A stretch of 64,000 nt of DNA from Lepidodermella squamata. Its lineage: Eukaryota > Gastrotricha. A program made the position numbers and the translations under genes. The stretch is taken from contig JBLDXI010000020.1 in assembly GCA_047495785.1 (NCBI GenBank), positions 2,108,001 to 2,172,000 of the forward strand, in the 5' to 3' direction. Below, in pieces: positions 1-13,600 of this stretch (positions are counted from its first letter, which is position 1; each line of letters opens with the position of its first letter). The notes under the pieces were generated by a model. That model made no database searches and was not told the origin of the DNA. It saw nothing but the letters and a program-made list of their open reading frames with translations.

Positions 1-2344
1 TGATGATGTCTAGTCGCTTTCTGTTGGGCCTAATAAAAAGTCTGTTTTCGAACTAATCTTGTATGATCGATTTTTTGTAGAGAGAAAAAACGAAAAACAG
101 GGACAATTATGCTGATTTTAGCAGATGGAAACTGATTGAACCGCAATTACTGGACAATTTGGGGCCGCTGAAAGATGAAAAACGATAACCGATGAATAAT
201 TTATTATCAACTGCTATTTGAGTGTTACAATTTTTTTTTGAACTGATGAGTGCCGCCTTCATCATTCATATTTTTTTCAGCCTCTCTTCAAGATAAAATC
301 ACGAAATCCACGCATTATATCAACTTTTTAGACAATTTCGTCATCATCATTTGCGATGATTGTTTATACTAAAGCACAAAGACTTTTAATTCGCAAATGT
401 AGATGCTTTATTAGCGATAATTCAATCACAGCACGCTTGCACTGGGCCATCATAACGACAAGTTGACCCGCGCTTAAATTTTGTCAAAGTTCACGCGTCG
501 CGCACTAATTTCCCAATAGTCAATCATGATGATGGTTGGCTGAAGAGAATAATTGTATATAAAAGTCCCAGATTGCCTTCAGATTCTGCGTATATACCAG
601 AATAATACATTGTATAGCGCCGTTTTTTTTTTTATCAACTGGGGCTAAATGACCAGCGCTAATAATAGTAATAATAATATTCAATTTCTTCATCTTGACT
701 GCTAGTCGATATTGTTGTACTCTAATACTATAGGGCTATTTTGATAAATACAATAAAAATAAGTATACCGATGATACTGATAAGTCGGCGAACTTCCGCT
801 GAACGATGAATGAATTGTTGAAATCGAATTTTGAAAATGTACCCACGCGCTTTTTTATCATCATCATCGCCATCAGCTATACTTATGCAATTTGTTGTTC
901 TGTTTTGTATTTTAACGTTAATAGGGCGCTAACATCCATAATAGTATAGTCAATCTAACGATCGTAATATGACGGGCTGTATTTTTTATATCTGTGTATA
1001 ATATTTTATTCTGCAAAATTTATAAAAATTATTAGAATGCCGCTGATATCATTTTTATTTGCTGCGCACTAAAATTTGCGAAAATAATCGCAAAAATTGG
1101 TAACTAGAGCAGATCAATGACATCTGCAGTTAATTCGTCATTAAGGTGGCTATTCAAGTGGCGTTCCCTCTAGTCCTGAGGGAAGAACCTGGTCATTTCC
1201 GCGTAACATCAATGATGCGTATTTCGTATATGATGATTCATGTAAGTTTTTATGATATATAAATCGAAGCGATTAGGCTACTATCCTTGTTATAGTCTTA
1301 CCTCGTGTTCATTACCTAGGGGATCGCTATAAATAAAATATTATCAATATTATATTTTCTTTCTATATTTTCTATATTTTCTGCTATTATATTTTCTTTT
1401 TTAGAAATCGAAAGATTTCCCCAAAGATCTGAGTAAATTATCTTCCTTAATCTCGATTTTCCACCGTAAAACGGCTCATTTTTGCATGAATGAACTTGCC
1501 ACCTGTTATTGTATGATGAGTCATCAGGAAAGAATATTCGCGAATTTCACGCATCCCTTATTATTGTCTCCTGTAAGACATTAATAAAAAATATCTTACT
1601 CTCTATAATATTCGAAACACTTGTATTTTCAGTGCAAGCGGTAAAAAAAACGTTACATTTTGATGTGATTACCTCTTGAATTGTGATTACTCATCCTCTT
1701 ATTCTTTTGTCCATCATTTTTAGTTATTTTTAGGCGGCCAAGCGAGGCGATGTCTAGCATCTGTAGTTACAGTGCCAAAAAATCTACGCCCATTGTGCCC
1801 CTTGCCTCAAGTGGCTCTCGTCAGTTTTTACTGCGGAATAATTCTGCGAAATATTTTCGCCGTGACCTCCACACAAACAATAACCGGAAAAGTTGTCATT
1901 TTAGAACATCAGACTCATTCGATGCAGTTGAATTGACATGTATAGACGGCGGGGTTTCGCCGTGGTGCCACCATCACATGGGCTTATTGACCCTGAAGCA
2001 AATCTACCCTTCCTGGCCTGTGTAATTATATTATTAAGGCGCATGTTTTCTTCTGGAGTTATTAACTAAAAAAAGCGGTACATATGCGTAATTATTACTA
2101 TTATTATTGCTATCGCACAAAAAAGCCATACCGGGTACAGCAGGGTGACTGACTACTAATGTTATTGTGACTCGCTGCGCAGACGCGCAAACAAACAAGA
2201 CCCATTACAACGGATTCGCCTAAAAAAATTATATCATACCACCTTGTTTATCATCCTCTTGCAGATGATAAATCACTCAACTCAGCAATCATCAGTTTTA
2301 AATTTATTATTCGCAAATATTTTTTGTTTTCATTTTATTTAGAA
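1..2344. other. AT-rich non-coding region left of the first gene
   Basis: No supportable gene was found in this stretch. It is AT-rich with runs such as the TATTTTC-rich tract around 1355-1400. An open frame at 1750-2025 has no recognisable domain, signal peptide or splice context. The last bases (about 2330-2343) end in a pyrimidine/AT tract with TTTAG just before the ATG of the next gene, so a 5' UTR intron may end there. Confidence 0.5.
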
Positions 2345-3755
2345 ATGAGAATAGAAATTTGCAGTTCGGTGACTTGTGTTATCACCTTATTATCGTTTCT
2401 GCTTGCTGCCCCTGGGGTGGCTGGCGCTCCCAAGAAATGTCCCGTCTTTGATTGCCTTCCCTATTTATTATCCACCGATTTGAGCCAGATCAGCGAACTC
2501 TTCAATTACGAATCACTGATAGGCATTTCTCGCAAGGATGACACGTAAGCTCAAACTTTCATTTTTACTATTTTTTGAACAGAAAATATTAAAATCCCCC
2601 TTAAAAGGGCGAAATTTCCATTTTTTCAACTTTCTCTTAATAAATTGGAGCAATAATTCAACTTTTTATCTTTTTCAGTGGCATTGAGAAACGCGAGCAA
2701 GCCGTGCAAGACGTCTGTACATCATACATGCGGTTCGACGACTGTTTTGGTGGCAACGTAAATTTTAATTTTTCTGTGATGTTTCGCAAGTGAACGGCAT
2801 TTTTGTTTTGCCGTAGTGGTGGGAATGTTTCGATATTGCCGAGTTGCTAAGCGTTGCCAAGGACGCTTTTGCTTACCTGAAGCTGCCCGGTGGAGGCGAT
2901 ATGTCATCCTTAACCGAACGGCAGGTTGTAACCGGTCTGAAAGTCGCGTCTTACGTCTGCCATAATTGGGACAAAGCGCTCAATAACTCGCACTGCATTC
3001 GATCTTCAATCGTTCGCAACAACACAATTTACCAGTTTTTCGTAAAAGCCGGTTGGGACATGGGCGCCGCACCGCAGACAATCACGTGTGATCGCTTCAA
3101 AAACCTATTCCACATTTTCGTCTACACCCTGGCGCATAGCTGCTCGAATGACCTGGCCAATGCGACGAATCAAGTGCTTATGATGAGCATGCAAGCGATC
3201 CCGCAGTACAATTTGAGTGATTGCGCGTTTTACTCGTTCGATGAGATAATGTCGCAAACGCCGAATTTGACTGCCTTGATGAATTTCAAGCTCCTGTGGA
3301 ATGAAACTGATGAAGACGCTGCTCATAATGCGAGTCGAAAAGCTAAGGCTACAACCACAACGACGACTACAACAACCATGTTAACCCCGATAAGTTACAA
3401 CAATTCTAGCTCAGGATCTGAAGTAGAAGGTGAACCAGTAACGACAACCCCAGGCTCTAAACAATCGTCATCGACAACAGGTCAGAATGTAGTGGAATCT
3501 AGCTCTACCACTTCAAGATCAGTATCAACAACAACAACGACCCTGCCGTCGAGCTCAACAACTACCAGCTCAGTGAGACAGAGTGTTACAGTCACCCTGG
3601 TACCGGCTAATAGCGGCTCTGGAGACGCGAAAACTACCACCACAAATTCGCCTCAGGCAGTTCGCCATAAGCCGACAAACACGGCTGCTACAACATCGCT
3701 TTTTTCGCCGGTAATTTCCACCTTAATTCTTCTGTTATCGGCTTTCGCTGTGTAA
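2345..3755 (+). CDS. Secreted Cys-rich, Thr/Ser-rich, probably GPI-anchored protein
   Basis: Three exons join in frame: 2345-2544, 2679-2757 and 2817-3755, with GT-AG introns of 134 and 59 bases (phases 2 and 0), giving about 405 residues. The start is the ATG at 2345, which opens a signal peptide (hydrophobic core ending near VAGAP). Residues up to about 240 hold ten cysteines and several N-glycosylation motifs (NNS, NNT, NLS, NLT, NET, NAS). A Thr/Ser-rich mucin-like stretch follows, and the protein ends in a hydrophobic tail of about 15 residues with no charged residue after it, the layout of a GPI-attachment signal. This suggests a cell-surface or extracellular protein. The Cys-rich part loosely recalls the nematode DUF19/T20D4.11-like group, but I cannot confirm that by eye. 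Part of its Thr-rich region recurs inverted at 9485-9711. Confidence 0.75.
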
Positions 3756-4018
3756 AAATCGTTATTTCAACAAAAAATTGCGAATGAGGCTGCTGATCTG
3801 TCTCTCTATACCCTCTCTACCCTATTATACGCAAAAAATACTTGAAGAGGTTGTAATTTTGTGAAGGCAAAATATGAATTTTCGTCTTTCCTCAAATCTG
3901 AGAAAAAATTCGACTTGAATATATAGATGCATTTTAATCATTGTTTGAATTTGCTGTGCTTGTTACCAATTAATTTGTACTTGAATAATTGAGCTATTTT
4001 TGTGGTCAGGATACAAAA

Positions 4019-4056
4019 AATAAAAGATTTTTTTGCATAAAACTCCGGTCTTTATT
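4019..4056. terminator. Facing polyadenylation signals
   Basis: AATAAA lies at 4019-4024 on the + strand downstream of the GPI-type gene. TTTATT (AATAAA read on the minus strand) lies at 4051-4056, a candidate signal for the leftward liprin-beta gene. The two transcripts would overlap or abut tail to tail. The region 4057-4671 holds no gene and would be the liprin-beta 3' UTR. Confidence 0.4.
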
Positions 4057-4671
4057 TTTTCATCTCAAATTTTTGAAAATCCATTTTTTCAGAATATTTC
4101 ATCTCATATCGTAGTAGCAATAAAGTTACTAATAACAATTATTATTTTAATATAGCGGTTTTTACATTGTAATCATACAGCCCAGCGGATAAAAGATGAG
4201 AGAACAAAATCAATTGATTAGGCGACGAGGGTAAAAATGATTAAGGTAGCTAAAAGGAGCAAACATGGTCGGTTTCAAAATTAGGTAGTAGTATAATTGG
4301 CACACAGCAACAAAACACTTGGATAGAAGTGATTAGAACCACGAGTTTTCGAGATGATAATAACAGCAGAGTTTTGAAAGTCAAACACCAAAGCCGATTG
4401 ATTTGGTTGTTTTTTGTTTGGTCGAAAATACTCGGTATATAGAATATAATAGCAACAATACCATATAGCGCAAGCAGTTTCTCCCCGCGAAATACGACAC
4501 ATTTTTTATTATACAACATCATCAGGCAACCGCAAAAATTCTGAGCTAAAAAATTGCATGGAAGAGAAGAGAAAGGACTCGCCGAAAAAAAATCAGGGCT
4601 TAAAATCAGTATAATAACAAGATGAAAGATAGTAGGTTGTTATTTTTTTAGCAATAGCTCTGGTCAATTGT

Positions 4672-7600
4672 TCAGAATGCAACAATGTTGCCTTGGTCGG
4701 TTTGAAGGTTGGACGACGTATCGGCCGCCGTATTTTGGCTTGTGTTGTTCTGGTTGTTATTTGTGTTGGTGACGCCTGAAGAGCTCGACACGGACCCGCC
4801 TGCGAAGCTCGAGCTGTCATTGTTATTATTCGCGTTCGACGACGAATCTTGGGCGCCAGATACTGGAGGGGTGCTTCTCTTCGACGACGTCCCGGATGAA
4901 CCGCCGACGAGGGAAGATAAAATCTAAATAATAAGAAAAAATATTAAATTTAATAAATCAATTAATGAGAAATTGATATATAAGAAATATTTAAATATGG
5001 AAAATATTTATTCGAAAAAATATTCGAAAAAAAACAAATTCCCTGAATTCGGTTAATTCCCAAAAAAATCTGGTTATTTTTTCCTTTTTTTGAGCACTCG
5101 TTTGCGATAAAAATATTCTTTTTATACGAATCTACGAATTCGTCACCTCACGTGGCATGGTCAGCCAGATTTTGAGCCTCTCCTCTTAATCAAGCCTGAA
5201 TCTCTCTGCCATCGTAAGATTACGGGGCTTAGGTCACGCAGTCGGTTCTGATATGAGGCTTTGCTCGTCGATTCTCCTCGAATAATAACGGTTTGGAGTC
5301 ATACAATAACCATGTGAAAACCAGCCAAACCTTCCGATCACTGAAGAGTTCTATCTATTCATCCAGAAGGACATGATGAACGATTCATCGCATCAACAGA
5401 ATGATCCCAATCACTATCTCTACAAAGAATGGTCGCATGATCCTGCTCTGACCCCGACAATCTGGGGAGAAGCTCGCGAACGGGAGATCAAGAATGATAC
5501 CGCCTGGCCTTTCGTCGGCAAGGAAGGTTATACAGATTATGTCTCTGTAAACCAGCTCTACCTCGGCCTTAAACGATGCTATGTTTTTCTCTTACTAATC
5601 GATATTTAGTGGAATGGATTGTTAATACGATTTTTGAATTCCTTTAAAAAATAGCGACAGTTCATGGCGATCGACGGCCCTGGAGCGGGATCTCCCTAAT
5701 TCGTGGCTCCTGGGCAAATGGAAATGTGCGGTAATAGCTATGGAAATCCACATTGTTCACGGACATCTTGGTAGGGACACAGTCATCAATTTGATAAATC
5801 AGGAATTCTTCAAGTTCCCGGATGCCCTGGTCTACGAATATCTACAAGTGAATATCTGTCAAAAACCAGGAAGTGCTTCGTCAAATTCTGACAATGATTC
5901 CATTTGATACTAGTGATTTTTTGACATTTTTCCTGCGATTTTTCCTGCTATCAGGCTAGGTTTCACTGCAGCCTGGATGAGCAGTAATTTTGTGAACGTG
6001 TTGCCGCTGTGATCAAAGCCAGTAGTCACTCTGCCCGATCAGCTTTCTCAGTTTCAGACTCAAATGTCACAATATGAAGTCTCCATATCGGTAGGGAGAA
6101 ACTTTAATAGTAGATTTACTTCATCAAAAGTCCTGGATTCCTGAACTCTATTAAGAAAATCTTTTCCTCCCTCTCCCTCCAACCTACAAAATTCTTCAAT
6201 ATAACAAGTACCGATGCTTAGTGAGAAAGGCTTCTCCTCATACCTCATACCTCATAATACACTAATACTGTTTTGCAGAATCTGACGAGTTTTATCTGAC
6301 GAGTTAACCCCCAACCCCCCTTATAGCGATTAACTTCATTTCTCTCGTAAATTTGTTTGACTTCTTTGACCCAGCCCCCTTTCCGATTCATAACATCGTG
6401 AAAATTAAAAAATTGTGCATTAGATTTTAAATCTTGTTGAGGCTCAATAGATTGGAAATTTGTCATTAAAATCCCTTTCACTTCTCAAATTTTAATTTCA
6501 AATTCAATGTCTTCCTATATCTGCGACATAGAGCTTGTCCCATACCCAAGTAACGCAAGCATAGAAAATCCAAGGAAAAGGGTTTAGAAACTCTAAAATG
6601 AGAGACGAAGTCACATCTCATGGCCAAAAAAAATTTAGAAAAATTAATAAAATCACGAGAATAGTAACCAAGTATGTATGTCACTTGTTACTGGGATTAA
6701 ATAAAAGTCCGGAGAAATGTACTCCAACCGGGTAAAAAACCGAAGATTACCGAACCAGTTGCCATCGGGGTTTTCTGGGTTTTCTCCGGTAAATGTTGTA
6801 GATCTTCGGTTAAATCGCGGATAAAAGATGGAATACTCTCTCGATAATTTAATAAAAATTAGTTGAATTTCCTAAAAAAAGTTGCCAACAAAATATTTGC
6901 GCAACTTCTGGGACACGCTGTACATATGTGAGACTTATAAATTCTTAGAAAAAATTAGGTAACTCGAATTTGTGAAAAAACTTGCCTTGCCGTCGACAGA
7001 AGGTGAGCTTAACAGGGTAGCATTGAGAGATGAAGTTGACGAAGTAGCATACACATCGATTGTCAGCGGCGACGGACTCGATTTACTCGACGACGAAGAA
7101 CCGCCGAACAGCGACGGCTTATTCGACGACTTCTTCACCTTCAACTTCGTAGTCGGCAGCAGCACCTCGGAGTTGCCTGTCGCCGACTTGGCCTCAGCCG
7201 CCGCTTGCCCGACCAACTGGTCGAATTTCTGCGCCAAATGGCGCCGTAGCAGCGATCGATTTGTCGGAATTTGAAGAATAGCGGCTAGAGACTCGGCGGT
7301 GAACGTTGACTCGAGTAGCAGCAACGCGCCGTGCAGGCCCGAGCCGCGAACATTCGCCGCGTATTCGGCGAGATCGACCGATCGCAGCCAGTCCATAACG
7401 CGGTGGCACGTCCAGAAAAGAACGCGAGATGGCGGCTCTTCGACGCGATGTTCGTCATTTTCTGCCGCGGTTGAACTACTCGCGCCGCCGTTACTACTAG
7501 CCGTGTAATTTCCGATACGATCGCTGCCGTCGGACAACGGCGGCCGGCGGATGAAGCGGTTCAGGTCGAAATTGGCGGCTCTCAGCGCGGTGATGCCCCA

Positions 7601-10600
7601 TCGTATTGATAGGGCGTGCAGGCGGCTGGTGATCTTGAGTTGCGGCAAATCTTCGAGGGCGAGCACGTTCAGAACAGCACCGTCGATTTGACACTCGACG
7701 AAAACGTCCTTCAACTGCGGCAGGCCAATGTCATCGAGCCACCTTAAAAATAAAAAATCAACATTTATACGCTTGATTTTCGGAAAAATATAGATTTTTC
7801 ATAATTCGAAAATGATATGAATATGAAATTTGAAGTCCACGAGAACGTAGCCTTTTAATCTTTCAATCAAAATTTTATTGAGTTTCGAAAAATTCAAAAT
7901 TTGAAAATTGAAACTGAAAATAAATTAGCGCCCCATCGACGCCGAACAGTCTCCTCAAATGTCTTCGAAACGGCGAAAAGTTGGAAAGAAAGCTAAGTGG
8001 GCCAAGAACCGCGCAAGTCTTCTTTCGATCAAGGTCATGTGTACCTTTTCTTTTCTATATCTAGGCTTTTTTATTCAAACATCTCTCAATATTTGCTTCC
8101 TTAGATCAGTGGAGGCGTCGAGCACTCCCTCAAGACGCTCGAACAAGTGGAAACGGTCATAAAGAAGCTCTACGTAGGCATGCATCCAGACGATACGACG
8201 ATCGAGGAATTCGAACCCAAATGCTCAGTCGCAAACGCTATCAAATACGTCAAACGCGGAAAGACAGTTCTTGAGTCGCTGTTGTCGGTGAAGCTTCATC
8301 AGGCCTTCAGCGTCGGCCAAGCGATTGACGTGTCGAAGCAGCTGAAGACTGCATTCGTGAAAAGGATCAGCCTCCAGGGGCAACAAGACGTGGCGTAAGA
8401 CGATGCTCTTAATTTATCAAAAGTTTCAAGAATTCCACAAAGTTTTGACAATTTCTTTTCCAATTAGCAAATTTTACACGCTGAAATCCCAGCTCGTAGA
8501 AGTCATGGAGTTGAACCCGGACTTCTAGGAGTCCCTCTATGCGCCACGCGCTCCTACCAGTTTTTCAAGCTATCCGGGCCCTCTGACCCACTCGTCAGCC
8601 ACAATCGCAAATTTTTAGGTTTAAAATTTGACTGATTCGATTCAACAGGCTATCAATGTTGTACGGCATGGGCTCCGCAATGAGACATGCGAACACATTA
8701 TCCGTGTCTCGAAGGCGTGGTTTGACTTGAAGAAACACTACGACAGTGCGAACAACGATCAACGAGTCGAACTGGATGAAACTTGGCGAAACGCCTGGAA
8801 CGACTTCAAAGCGAGTTCTTCAATCTATCAGTGATTGAAACGCTAAAGCCTTGCTACAGGACAAAAGCGACCTGACTGGTGAGCGGCAATTCACGTGGGC
8901 TAATTTTCCTTGCGTCTCGAGGCCTGATGACAACGGTAAGTCCCTTGACGACCGCAAAATCTTCAACGTTCAAAATCTTCAAGGGGAAGACATCGACAAC
9001 GAACGTTCTTTCTCCGCGGACCCATCAACTCGCTTGTGGAAGCTCTTCTACTTACTGGATGAGCAGCTATACCTGAAACTATAGGCAGCGTACTAGGGCC
9101 ACTTCTTTTCACATGTATATCAATGAGATGCCAACAATGACTTTACATTCCAAATTCGTCCAATTTGCGGACGACACAACAGTGATCTCAGTTGAGAGTG
9201 ATACTCAGGTAGAGATATCACCAAATTCAAAGACGACTTGGACCGACTCAGTGATTGGCTCGCATGTAACAGCCTCGTGGTCAATGGAAAAAAGTCACAA
9301 ATGATAGTCCTTCCAACGGGCTACAACACACTACAACACACAACGCCTAAATTTGATATCCAAATTGAAGGCGGTTCAATAAAAAAACTTCATCTCTAAA
9401 AATCTTGGGCTTCACCCTTGACAACAAAATGAGCTTGAAAGTAGTTAAGAACAAGTAATGAAGTAGCTTGTTTGGCCAAATTCGGCGATGTCGTAGCAGC
9501 CGTGTTTGTCGGCTTATGGCGAACTGCCTGAGGCGAATTTGTTGTAGTAGCAGTTTTCGCGTCTCCAGAGCCGCTATTCGCCGGTACCAGGGTGACTGTA
9601 ACACTCTGTCTCACTGAGCTGGTAGTTGTTGAGCTCGACGGCAGGGTCGCTGTTGTTGCTGTTTCCGATCTTGAAGTGGTAGAGCTAGATTCTACTACAC
9701 TCTGACTTGTTGTTGTTGTTCAAAAACCAATTTTCGTTTGTATGAAAAAGCAGTGTATTGATTATTTACTTCGATCATTTTATATTGATTGCTCGGTGCT
9801 GTGATTTTTCCACGATTAATTTCCATTAAAATGTACCTTTTTGCCAGCCTTAAGGTGTTCGTTATAAAAGATGTGAATAACACGCTACAAGCTACCGCCG
9901 TGCCACCTGGAACCGTTCGTTATAGCTATAAACGGAGTTGGTAACATGTAAAAGTGCACGATTCGGTTCGCCTCAGCCAAATTTCTCGACTGGTAAACGC
10001 TCAAGCTAATGGCGAATGATTGGCTAATGGCCTGCCATTTAATGTATTGTGACTTCTCTCACATGGGTTACAAACCTATGTGATTTCAACGAATTATGTG
10101 GAAGAATGAAAATATAACTACCACGTGAAAAAATCAAGGGTAAAAAATAACTGAGAATTAAATGAAATTATATTAATTAATTAAATTAATTACATCAATT
10201 GAATTTAATGAATTAAAGTAAAGAAATTTTCAAAATTTAGCAGAGAAATAAGGAAACCTCTTTTCCATCCTTCTTGGATATTTCATAACTGTTGAGAATT
10301 TTTTCAGCCTCGAAAACCCACTTTTTCAAGTCATTACCCCTCTTTACGAAGGACGAATATTAGAGCTAATTTTTACCTTAAGACAAGTGCTGAATGAAGA
10401 CGCGCCGATGGGTGCTCATTTTCGACACTTCCAGCCGCAATCGCTCGAAGTCGACTGATCGCAATCTGAATTTTTTTCACATGAAGGACATTTTTCACGC
10501 CGAGTTCCTTCTCCAAATCGGACGCGCTCAGTTGCAACAACCGATCGCCGTGGTGAATCGACCGCCTCGCCTCGGGTATGTACTGCTGAAGGCCGAGATC

Positions 10601-13600
10601 AGCCAGCCACCGCGCTACATGCTCGCCGTCCCACATTCGGATAGGAATCGAAGCGAGATTTTGCACTTGATTCCCGGTCGGGAAGGTCGGGGCAACGTAC
10701 CGCCTGGGTACGGTACCAGTCGCAGCGACGGTCGCTCGAACGCCACCGCGGACGAAAGAACTGGTCGTCTCATTACTGCCATACACCCCGATTTCTTCGG
10801 CATCTACGGTTTTCGACGATTTTTTCGAGAGACCGAGGAATTTCGACAGGCCTGATGTGAATTTTGAGGTGGCTGATTTCGCGGGTTTAGCGTCTAAACT
10901 GTGGTCTAGACGTTGTTTGTACTCAGACACGGCCTCATCGACCCTACGCTGGTCGTCATTCGGCGAAGGCCGGCCATTCGACGCCGGCTTTTTCGGCCTC
11001 ATCGACGGCAAATTTTCGTCGAAAACAGTATCAGCAACACTGCTAGAGCTGTAGTGAGGGCCTTGCTGCTGTTGCTGCATATTATGGTGGTGTTGATTCG
11101 ACCAATACTGATTGGGGTCTTCATTTCGAGGTACGCGTAGACTGCGAGACACCGGCGCGTTCCGCGCGTGGAATTGCGCCGGGTGATGCGGGTGATGGCT
11201 GACGTCATCGTAAACAACATCGCTCATCTCGCCGTTACTATCATCTTCAGCTGGAAAAAAACAGAAAAAATCAATTAAAAATTCCCGCTTAAAAATTTGC
11301 ATTTTCCATGCAATCCTATTTCGGACATCAGAAAAAGTGCAAATTCGCGAAAGAGCGCCCCATAAATTTCGCAACTCGAAAATATTTTTTCCCAAAATTA
11401 ATCATAAAACGAGCCAAGGATTCGAAATTCATTTTCCCTATCGAAATTGCCCTTTTCGAGCAAATTTAATTTAATGTCAATTTAAAAATATTTTTTGATG
11501 AGATAAAATCGATTTTACCGAAGAAACCCTAGAAAACCCGATAGTAACTGGTTCGGTAATTTTCCCCATTGAACCAAATTTCTTAAAACTGTTGTCATTT
11601 TTTTCAATTTTTTGGTCATGAGATAGGATCCCTTTATCGAATATTTTCTTCCGTTGCGTTAGTTATGGGACACACTGTAAAAATCAATAAAAATTTCTCC
11701 GATATCCGTTGATTTTGGCTAAATAAAAATTTAAAAAAATTCTAATATAAAAAGCTAAATCTAAGCGTTGCATGCCAAAAACCGCGGCGCAAAATGCAAA
11801 TCAAAGGTGCGTATTCTGCGTAATCATGCTTGAATCCTCTGCTGCTATGTCAACAACCTCAGCAACCCTCATCATGCCCACACGCGTGCGGTGTATCATT
11901 TTGAACCTAAATTCGGCTCCGAATTCGTCGGCCAAACTCGCGACCGCTGCCGGTTATTCCTGCCGTCGTGGCTATTATGCCGCCTATGAACCGCGTCCTG
12001 GCTGTAACTAGGCCCTGGCATTCCGATATAGTAGTGCTGCGGTTCCTCGTAATACCGGCCGTTTTTAACCGAGTAATACCCAGCGATATCGGAGGCGACG
12101 CTCGAACTTAACGAACTTCGAGATCGAATAACACGGTGATTTTTGTTCGCCTGTGGCCGGTTTCGGTAGTTTTGAGGCGGTGGGGGTAGCGGTTTTTGAT
12201 TACTCGGCACTACGACTGTCACATCGCTGGGCCGAGTCAACGTGCTGGCTGTATCAGCGTCGTTATCGCTAGGGACTTCAGTGCCAGAGCACGAATCAGA
12301 CCCAGCAGCCTCGTAGCCGTTAATCATATTCCAAACGGCCGGCATTGAAAATGGGCTATTCGGGCACCCTCCGTCCGCTGAATTTCGGTGTTTCATTCTC
12401 TGGCGACGTTGCGGCAAGTCACTTCCGTGATATTGCAGCTGTTTCCCGGCACCTGATCGAGTTTGCAGTTGCTGCTGTTGCTCAGCTGCTGAACGGAAGG
12501 ACGCGGAGACGCGCAAATTTGGTAAGCGGGGCCTATGTCTTATAACCTCCCCGTTGTTACTAGGAGGCGGTTTATGGTTATTACCTTGTTGCGATGACGT
12601 GTTCAGATTATGCTGGTGCATCACCAGTGGCGTTACAACTTGCGGCATCACAACGGCATCTTGCATCGGCGGAATCGGACCCTGGCGCTGAATTAACGAA
12701 GAAAAATCAGAATAAGCAAAAATTTCATTTTAATAACAAAAATTCAATTTTCATAAGAGATCAGACCCGAAATCATTCTTAAGATTCGAAAACGGTTTGA
12801 CGATGGAACTTGAATTTGGAAAAAGTGTTGGACTATTTTTAATAAAATCTAGCGTGAATCTAACTCTGCGCATTCCAATTTTAGAAACTCGAAAACGCTT
12901 CATCGAGTAAAAGCATTTTTCTGTTATGAAATTTTCAATCAGCGGTGAAACGTTCTGGGGAATGCCCTACATTTTGCAATGCAAGGACTTTTAAAATAGG
13001 TAAAAAAATTTCCAATTATTTTTTCATTCGTGTATTTCCTATTTTTCCTAGTTCGAAATTTCGATTATTTCATGATTTTACGAAAAATCTATAGCGTTTC
13101 CATCTTAATGGTTGATGAGGAAAACTTTGATTCGATTTCCTAGTGAAGCAATTTCAACCCAGAACCCAGAATTCTAACCTCAAATCTCAAAATTGAGTCA
13201 ATTGCTAATTTAAAAAACTTTTGTACTAGACCTATAATAACTCAAAGAAGCTCTCATTTTTCGTCCTAAATCTCTGATTCTGATCATTCTAGATTCTCAT
13301 CTAAAAACTGAATGTTCCAACTCCTCGATATTGAATCTGAATCCCAACTTTCAAACAATCGAAATTTCATATTTCAGAATTAAAAAATCGGGAAATCTGA
13401 GAGATTTGCCCAATATACAGCCAATAAAATTTAAGCCTATAAGAAATTCTTCCAAGAAAGTCATATTTCGAATATTTCTATACCAACCATTACTGAAGGA
13501 GGTCTGCTGGTAGTTCCATTAACCCCGCCGTATTGATCGGCACGAGACGATGTTCGAGGGTAGGGATAAGTTGCCGAGGCGTAGCTAGGATCTCCACCCA

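Noticed and set aside
1750-2025. 91-codon open frame on the + strand
   Set aside because: No signal peptide, domain, splice partner or codon signature; length is within chance for this window.
4709-4927. + strand open frame rich in Leu/Val/Asp
   Set aside because: It is the antisense of the Ser/Asn-rich last exon of liprin-beta.
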